From positions 7,486,225-7,550,224 of the forward strand of contig OZ005690.1 in NCBI GenBank assembly GCA_963930775.1: a stretch of DNA of 64,000 bases. Reading direction: 5' to 3'. Under the pieces are notes generated by a model, which was not told the DNA's origin, ran no database searches, and worked only from the letters and a program-made list of their open reading frames with translations. Position numbers and translations under genes: made by a program. The DNA is from Cliona cf. orientalis. Taxonomy: Eukaryota > Porifera > Demospongiae > Clionaida > Clionaidae. Shown here piece after piece: positions 48,701 to 57,700 of this stretch (position 1 is the stretch's first letter; every line of letters starts with the position of its first letter).

Positions 48701-51700
48701 CTCTCTGGTGATGACATTCTACGTAAGTTTTGGGAAATCGAAGAATGCCCAAAGGTTGCCTCAAATTACTCCCCAGAAGAACGTGCTGTTGTTCGTCACT
48801 TTGCTGAAAACCATAGGAAGAATGAAGATGGTAGATTCGTTGTACCGTTGCCGAAAGATGCTCAGGCAAAACCGCTTGGTGAGTCAAGATCGTCAGCTGT
48901 GCGCAGGTTCCTCTCACTCGAGCGATCTTTACGTTCCAGGAATCAATTCAATGAGTTTGCCACAGTAATGAACGAGTACATGGATCTCAAGCATGCTGAA
49001 CTGGTACCAAAGGGAGACTTGAACAAGCTACCGGAAGAAACCTTTTATCTCCCCATGCACGCTGTCCGCAAGGAAGAGAGCACCACAACCAAGCTCCGAG
49101 TCGTATTTGACGCATCGGCAAAGTCTAGCACTGGTCTCTCCCTCAATGATATCTTGCTTGTTGGACCTACCGTCCACCCTCCCCTCATTGATGTTCTCTT
49201 ACGGTTCCGTACGCACCGTGTGGCTCTTACTACTGATGTCAGCAAGATGTACAGAGCCATAGAGTTAGTCCCAACTGACAGAGATCTGCACAGATTCGTG
49301 TGGCGCAACAATCCTGAAGAACCTCTACTTGACTACAGGATGACGCGTGTCACTTTTGGAGTCTCAGCCTCTTCATTTGCAGCAAACATGGCCGTCAAAC
49401 AGAACGCCTTGGACCATGCTATGAAGTACCCACTCGCAGCAAGAAGCGTGGACAACTCCTTCTATGTTGATGATGGTCTTACTGGTGCTGACTCCATTCA
49501 AGAGGCTATCCAGCTTCAACAACAGCTGCAAGAACTCTTCTCCAAGGGAGGATTCCTCCTAAGAAAATGGAATTCTAGTGATCCACAAGCTATCCAACAT
49601 CTGCCAGCAGAGCTGAAGCACACAAAGCCCACACAGGAGATGCCAACAGCTGATGAGTACACCAAAACACTTGGAATCCAATGGAATGCTCTCAAGGATT
49701 GCTTCAAGCTCTCTGTACCCTCTCCCACACCACTGGAAACTCTAACCAAGCGGGGTCTTGTCTCAGATGTTGCGAAGACCTTTGATGTTCTAGGCTGGTT
49801 CTCTCCTTCTACTATCAAGGCTAAGATTCTCATGCAGCAACTCTGGGAACTCAAGATTGGCTGGGATGACCCTGTGCCTGAAGATATCCATGACGCCTGG
49901 CTACAATGGAGAACCGAGCTTCACCTACTCTCTCAGATGCTGATCCCTCGCTGTTACTCCAGCAAGGAGTCTCAGGTAGTCACCACCGAAATTCATGGTT
50001 TCTCCGATGCCTCTGAACTTGCCTATGCAGCTGTGGTCTACCTACGCATTTCTGATGCCTCCGATCACACTCAAATATCACTGGTGATGTCAAAGAGCAA
50101 GGTGGCTCCCATCAAGCGGCTGACCATTCCTCGGCTGGAGCTATGTGGAGCACAGTTGTTAGCTCAACTCATCCACCATGTCAGACGAGTCCTTGATGTA
50201 CCTCTCTCCCATGTATATGCGTGGACTGACAGTACAATTGTACTAAATTGGCTGGATGGAAGTCCTAGACGTTTCAAAACTTATGTTGGCAACCGCATCT
50301 CCACTATAATTGATCTCATTCCCCCAGACAATTGGAGACACGTCTGCTCAGCTGACAACCCGGCTGATTGTGCTTCCAGAGGACTCTACCCCTCTGAGCT
50401 ACTCAACCACACTCTGTGGTGGAACGGACCAGATTGGCTCAAGGATCCACCTTCCAATTGGCCTGCAAAACTACCTTTGCCTCCAAATCAGCAAGAAATT
50501 GATGAGAAGGAAGTATCACTACATGTCCATGTGCTCACTGAGACACCCACACCAATCATTCCAATCGATCGATTCTCCAGTTTTGATCACCTGAAGCGCA
50601 TTACTGCCTGGATAGTTCGTTTCACTCGAAATTGCCAAACTAAAGGTTCTGCAGAACGTAACAAAGCCCACCTCACAGTTCCTGAATTACAAGCCGCAGA
50701 AAATTACTGGATCAAAATAATGCAATCCGCTCATTTTAAATCAGATTTGATATCACTCAAAGGGAGTCAATCTCTCTCAAGATCTAGTTCACTCCTACCC
50801 CTGCAACCATTTATTGATGACTCAGATATCCTACGTGTGGGTGGCAGAAGGCAACTCTCACAGACATCCAATTATCGGTCTCGGCACCCAGCCATCCTAC
50901 ATGGAAAACATCCTCTCACCCATTTGATGATCAGAGATGAGCATAGGAGACTTCTTCATGCAGGTCCCACTCTACTCACTGCTTCTCTGTCCAGGTTCTA
51001 CCATATAGTTGGTGGACGAAAGGTGGTCAGGTCTGTTGCTCGCAAATGTATTACATGTCGCAAATACACCGCAAGACCCAAACCTCAAATGCTTGGACAA
51101 CTACCTGTTGAACGAATTACCCCTGGCTCGGTATTCGACAAGGTTGGCGTTGATTATGCTGGACCTGTCTTCATCAAGTATGGATATGTCCGTAAGCCAA
51201 CTACAGTTAAGGCATACATCTGCGTGTTTGTCTCACTCTCCATCAAAGCTGTGCATCTCGAATTAGTCACAGATCTTACCTCTGAAGCATTCATTGCTTG
51301 CCTGAAACGTTTCATTTCTCGACGTGGCCTTCCCTCACTCATATGGAGCGACAATGGTACTAACTTCACAGGAGCTGCTCGAGAGCTCAAGGAACTCTAT
51401 CAATTCCTCAAGCAACCATCCACCCAAAATGATGTCAACCACTACCTCAGCGATAAGAAAATCACTTGGAAATTCATTCCCCAACATGCTCCTCACTTTG
51501 GCGGAATCTGGGAAGCAGCCGTTAAGTCCATGAAGACTCATCTCAAACGGATTCTAGGTGATGTTAAATTGACGTATGAAGAATTCTCTACTCTCCTGAC
51601 TCAGGTTGAAGCATGCCTCAACAGTCGACCACTCGTTCCGCTACCCAATGATGATGACGGAATTGAAGCACTCACTCCTGGTCATTTCCTTGTTGGCAAA

Positions 51701-54700
51701 CCATTAGCAGCTCTCCCTGAAGTAACTCCAACTAAACCGATCTCTCTGCTCAAGCGTTGGCAACTATGCCAGTCACTTGTGAGACACTTCTGGAAACGTT
51801 GGTCCTCGGAATATATATCGCAACTTGGACGATTTAACAAATGGCAACACCCTGCTAGAAATGTTCAACTCGGTGATTTAGTTGCGATTCACGAAGATTC
51901 TCCGATATCGACTAAATGGCCTCTAGCTCGTGTCATCAAAGTTCATCCTGGAAAGGATAATCTCGTTCGCGTGGCCACAATCAAGACAACCCATGGAACC
52001 TATATTCGCCCTGTTAACAAGCTTGCCCTAATTCTTCCGAACGATGAACAATTTAACGACTGATCACCACCAATTTGAACATTCTTATCTTCACACCCAT
52101 TGAGCATTTTCCTTCACACCTCACCCATTAATTTTGTTTCATTTTCATTATTTTTTGTAAGACCGTCTGGTCTTGGCCGGCGGTATGTTTATGCTCATGT
52201 GCGTTAAAATTTCTTTTGCTGATATTAAATAATTAATTATACCTTATTATGTAATATTTACTATAGCTTAGCCAAGATTAACTTTGATGGTGTTAACATT
52301 TGATGTTCATGCTTCTCCTCTCTCAGTCTGTCCTCCTCATTGTCATGCTCTTTGTTGTTGCAAGGGGTCTATGGGGGGCCCTGCTCCACGTATTTAAGTT
52401 TTGTCCACCATGTTTCTCTTCACTTCACTCTCAGTCAATGTGATTTAGTAGTTGTGCATGCTTGTTGTCTTTCTGAATAAAAATTTGGTTAAGCTACTCA
52501 GTGAAGTCAACTTGTACTCTAAAGCTTCAGTATTTGGTTGTAGCTAAGTCTAGCTATAGGAGCCTATGTTTAGTCTATTTGATTGTCTAGCCTGACTAGA
52601 ATTGCTACTCACAAGAAAGAGCTCTACACAACTATAGTTTTCGAGTGATGGTCTATTTTGTACAACACATTTGGAGATTTTTTATGTCTGGAGCATTTTC
52701 AGAATTTTTGAACATGGTGAAGTCAAGCAGCCAACCTTTCAAAAACACCAGTGTAGATACATTACAACCAGTAGTTTAACATATGTTATAGGTGAATCTT
52801 GATTGTTTCTATTTGTAAGAGATTTTTTGGTATCAAATCCTGATTTTTGTAATATGGTGCACTTGGCTCCCTTGACCCCTGCTTGGCCCGCTGACCTTTT
52901 TGGCGGTGGCGCTAATATTAATCGTAAAAACGCGCGCAACCGTATACAATGACGTTCATACAACGTGTGCGCAATATATTATCATGAATGCGCATACGTT
53001 TGGCGCTCGCGCAATGCGCTAGCTCTAGGCGCATGCGCCTGGCAACCAAGTAAACAACGTACTTCCTGTACAAATAAGAAAGTAGATGGAAAACGTGACC
53101 CCTTCGTGCAGACTGTTAGAAGAGCTCAGGGCTCTGTAGAACCCTTGCTTCACTTGGGATTCTACACAAAATTCTTCAGTCTTCTACATGTAAATCACAT
53201 ACATGTGTACATTTAGATCCTACTTGTAACAAATACAGTGATCTGATTGGTTGAATTGCAGTATCTATCCTTCATAAAAAAACCTGGTAAATTTTGTTTG
53301 CCTATGGCTAGTTTGTTGCTAGGCAGTTGTTTATATATAAAGCTATTGGGCATTGTTGCTAGGATCTAAAGTAGTTAGACACTGTTTAGTCGGTTTCTAC
53401 GTGATTTAGAAGACCTCGGGGCTCAGTAGAACCCTCGCTTCGCTCGGGATTCTACATAGAGCCCTTCAGTCTTCTAAATCACGTAGAAACCTCCTAAACA
53501 GTGTCTAACTATTATGTAGAAACCTCCTCAACAGTGTCTAATCATTAAGTAGAATGTACCAATGTACCTCAATTTGCTGAACTCTTTCTCCACTAATTTC
53601 ATGCATAGTCCAAGATTTCTCAAGTTTATCATGAGGTGAGTTTTGTCGACGAATATGCCTTAAAAATCTTCGTGGGCGATCACCAGAGTATGGCAGTGAA
53701 GGTGTATCTTCTGATCCTATTTGTACGTCTGATGGAGTCTCAACGTGAACAAAATCATCCGAATCATCTTCACACATCAAATCACAGCTGCATATACATG
53801 TACATATACATACATAATACATGTACACAAGTTTTAGTTACATACATGTATATGTATATGAAAAAGTAAGACTACATCCCTCGTCGCTCATAAAAAGTAT
53901 TACATCGCACTACTGTATGCCGTCACAGGACACATCGACAAACTGCGCATGCTCCGTATACGCTTGAGCTGGTTGACCCGAATGTGACCTTCACCTGCCA
54001 GGTGCTAGACTGAACAGAGAAATCCCCCCAGAGTGCAAACTCACCAAAGAAAGCGAACTGAGAATCACCATACATGTATATCCATGATCTCTTTTTACGC
54101 TAGGTTCAAATTCTAGGTCCTAACAATCTTTCATGCGAGATAAATATTTGAAGCAATATTTATAGTAATTACATGAACATTATACATCATACATCTAATG
54201 TAGGTTTCATCGTAATTACCTCATCGTAGTATTTGTTGATTAGGACTAAATATTATGGCATACTATTGAGCTAGATCCAAACTTTTTCGCCCGACAACCC
54301 TTACCCACTCCATCACACATGAAAAGGGTCTAGCAAAGGTCTACATTGGAAGGCAATACATTTGTTGAAGCCATATGAATGCACACCAGGATCATAAGTA
54401 AGAAAGGATGGCCCAGTCTGAAATCCTTGTTTTGATATAACATACATCGTAACATGTGTAGTAAGCTCAAGCATACTATATCTCCCGTCTCATGCTACTG
54501 CATGCTAGAATTTCCCCCCTCTACGAAAAATTGTCCTGCTAGCTACATGTACTTTGGAAAGCTGAAGGTTATGTAAATTTGAAATTTTGGTATTTTTCAT
54601 GAGCAATTTACATGTACATGTACATGTACGCATGGGTAAGGGTGTAAAGTAATGCACGTGGAGGCATGCTCCTGTAGGAAAATATACAACCTCTGGATTG

Positions 54701-57700
54701 TTTCCATTGGCTTCTGAGAGGGGGTGCCCTGAGGCTTTGTTATTCGCTTTCCAATTGTCGAAATCTCTAGCTTGCTGATGTAATTAGTGACTTCATTTTC
54801 ACTCCAGTTTCTCACTAACTTAGGCCTTTACATGTACATGTAAATGTTGGAGTCAATGGGGCTACGTGTAATTGTGTACATAGATGACAGTATTTATACA
54901 TCTCCCTCTGAATCTGAGGCTGAGAAAAGTGTAGTATCAGATCTTGATAGAGCTGGTTTTGTGTTAAATGTCATGAAGTCACAGCTGATCTCCAGTACAG
55001 ATTATCGATTGTTCTTGATTCACCTTAGACTTAGAGAGGGCTGTTTTAGAGTGCCACAACACAAGATTGACCGGCTTAAATCAGCTATAGCAAATATTTA
55101 TACATGTACGTGTACACATGTATGTTGGATGCAGGATGCAATTACTGCCTCTATCTTTTCAATGAGCTACATGTAGGCTATTGGGCCAGTAGTTTGCCTA
55201 CAGACTAGATATATTGTTGAGCTAAGGCCAGAGGTGTCTCAAGGTCAGTGGTCAGTTGACCAGGCTACTTATCCAGATCATCACACTATGGTAGTAAAAA
55301 GACTTATTTGCAAGATGGTACAATGAGTACATGTATCTTTGAAACATGTTTGCAGCACTCCATTGAGGAGTTTGGTAAACACATACATGTAGCAAACAGT
55401 GGATCCATGGATAAGATAAAAGGAAGCACACAAAAGAGATAAAATTTCCTCCGATCACCTTCACCCCAAGAAAAATCAGGGTAAGGCTGTGACTCTTCAA
55501 TCATGAATACATGCACATCATCATGTTTGCCACACATACACATGTAAAACAAGGGCCAAGCTGCTGCAGGATTCTACATGTACCTGCTTGGATGCCACTA
55601 GAGGATCCAGGCATCACATCGATTGTAGCAAGAGTACAATAATGCATGCTCTTGATTGCAGCTACTAGCTGAGCCATTGTTCCATCAGTGGAAGATACTC
55701 TTCCAGCCTGAGCACCAACATGCTGAGCTTTCTTGCTGGACTGAGAGGCAGATCCTTTTTATATTTTTAAGCTTTTCCCAGCCCTAAAATCTGCTCTCTC
55801 CTCCACCACAGCCCAACCATACTCTGATCTGTCAGCAATTCTAATTGCTTCTACCTAATTTTAAGAGAAGTCATACATGTACCTTTCTTCTAGACTCGTC
55901 TTAGCGTCTTAGCCTTCTCCACTGCTGGTGGAGTCTGCAATGCTGCAGTTGCCTCCTCCATTTTGTCCATGACAGTAACACTAAATTCTCATGAGAATTC
56001 TTCTTGAAGGTAGGGCTTTCTCCATCCTCATTCTCTTGACCAGCCTATCATCCGCTGCTCCCCTCTCCTAAGATAGCTCTCTCTTCAATGACTGCATCTC
56101 ATCCTCCAGACAATCCTTAAGGACCTGGGAGAGCTGGCCAGCACACAGAGCTGGAGCAGTGGCACCAGAACCAGAGGCCTGTTTGGCTGGAGCGGTCATC
56201 GTCGTGAGTAGAGAAAAGGATGAACTTTGCCAATGGAAAAGAAAATTGCTCGATGCATTGCAAAATCAAGTCACCAACAAAAATTGCTGTACACCGTAAT
56301 CGAAGTCCCCAAGAGAGTGACTACCACATTTTACTCAAAGCATCCAGAACTGAGCCAACCGTCCATGCATGCAACCAACCCAGCGTCTCCGTTGTCCGTG
56401 CTTTTATTCTCGCATCTCCTGAAATCTGGGTTTTTGACTAGGTCCTCCCTGGAACGCACAACTGGCCAGACTTGAGAACACTACCTTGACTTGTGGGCTG
56501 AGTGAGGAAATTCCTGCACTCAAGTGTGTCCAGTATAGTACATAATATAATTATTATGTACATGTACATGTATATGTATATAGACGAAGTGGTTGTGATC
56601 TATTACATGTAAGTGTTAATTTCCTGTTGTACTCAACCATAAACCTCATACATGTGCACACTGCTAAAAACTGATTGGTCACAGCCAAGTTTCTTGCTCT
56701 GGAATAACTTGCACCAGACACTCTACTACGCATGTACTAGTCTCGAATCCAGACCCTCCCTTTCCCGCAGCGCTGGATGTATTGCATCACCAGCACGCGG
56801 AAGGAAGGGTCTGGCAACTCTTGCATGGTTTTCGTGTTCTCTAGAGGAATTTGCATAGAGCCAATGGGGTGCGAGATGTCATGTGACTTTCGAATTATGG
56901 ACCGCAGGAACGCGCGATCGCGGTTGACATGGCATGCACTGATATGGCAATACTGTAAGTGAAAAGTTATGGCTGAGTTTATCGACGCAGTAGACTACTA
57001 GAGAACAAGGCGAAGGAGATGGGCTACACAGCATTCCGTGATAAGCCCGAGAAAGAAGCTGTTTTTCTAGGAAAGGACGTCTTTGTGTCTGTGTTCAGTG
57101 ATAGTCCTGACTCGACGAGGAGCTGTGTTAGTCGTCTATGCTTGCTCGATCGAGTCTTCAAGTGGCGAGCAATAGCATAGCAAGCACCATTTCATGGCTG
57201 TGAAGTTGATATGTGAGTCGTGCGAATTTTAATAACGCCAAAGAACAAAATTTTAAATTATAATAAAATTCCAATCATGTGACTATAGCTTTAATTGCAT
57301 ACCAAACGCACACGAAAACCGTGCAAGAGTTGCCAGACCCTTCCTTCCGCGTGCTGGTGATGCAATACATCCAGCGCTGCGGGAAAGGAGGGGTCTGGAT
57401 TCGAGACTACGCATGTACATGCATACATGTAGATCCGTATAGCGAAGAGTCTGCATGCCACAACAAATTTGGACCCCTCTCCTTTTTGTTCCCCCTAGTC
57501 AATATAATATTATTTGGACCCCTGGCCCTTAAATATTTCAGAAATAAAATGGACCACCATGTACGTTATCAATTATTAGAAAGGGGCTGGGTTCTGTACG
57601 GTAACAGGATTGTCTCCAGGTGGTTTGTATAGTAATAGTCTCCAGGATCTGCACGAGGGGTCCAAATATAAACACATGATAGGTCACAGGATGACACCAT

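Larger units (their letters stand above)
45669..52630 (+). mobile_element. BEL/Pao LTR retrotransposon, whole-looking
   Basis: Fossil class, but it looks whole: two 445-bp LTRs (TGTTTATG ... TCTACACA), a 5-bp target repeat ACTAT at 45664-45668 and 52631-52635, a primer-binding site right after the 5' LTR, and one long gag-pol frame. No breaks were seen. The LTRs differ at one position by eye, so it is very young. It sits antisense in MON1 intron 2. Confidence 0.95.

Noticed and set aside
46636-51541. Several minus-strand frames of 65-144 codons across the BEL/Pao element
   Set aside because: They are shadows of the long plus-strand gag-pol frame and show no family signal of their own.
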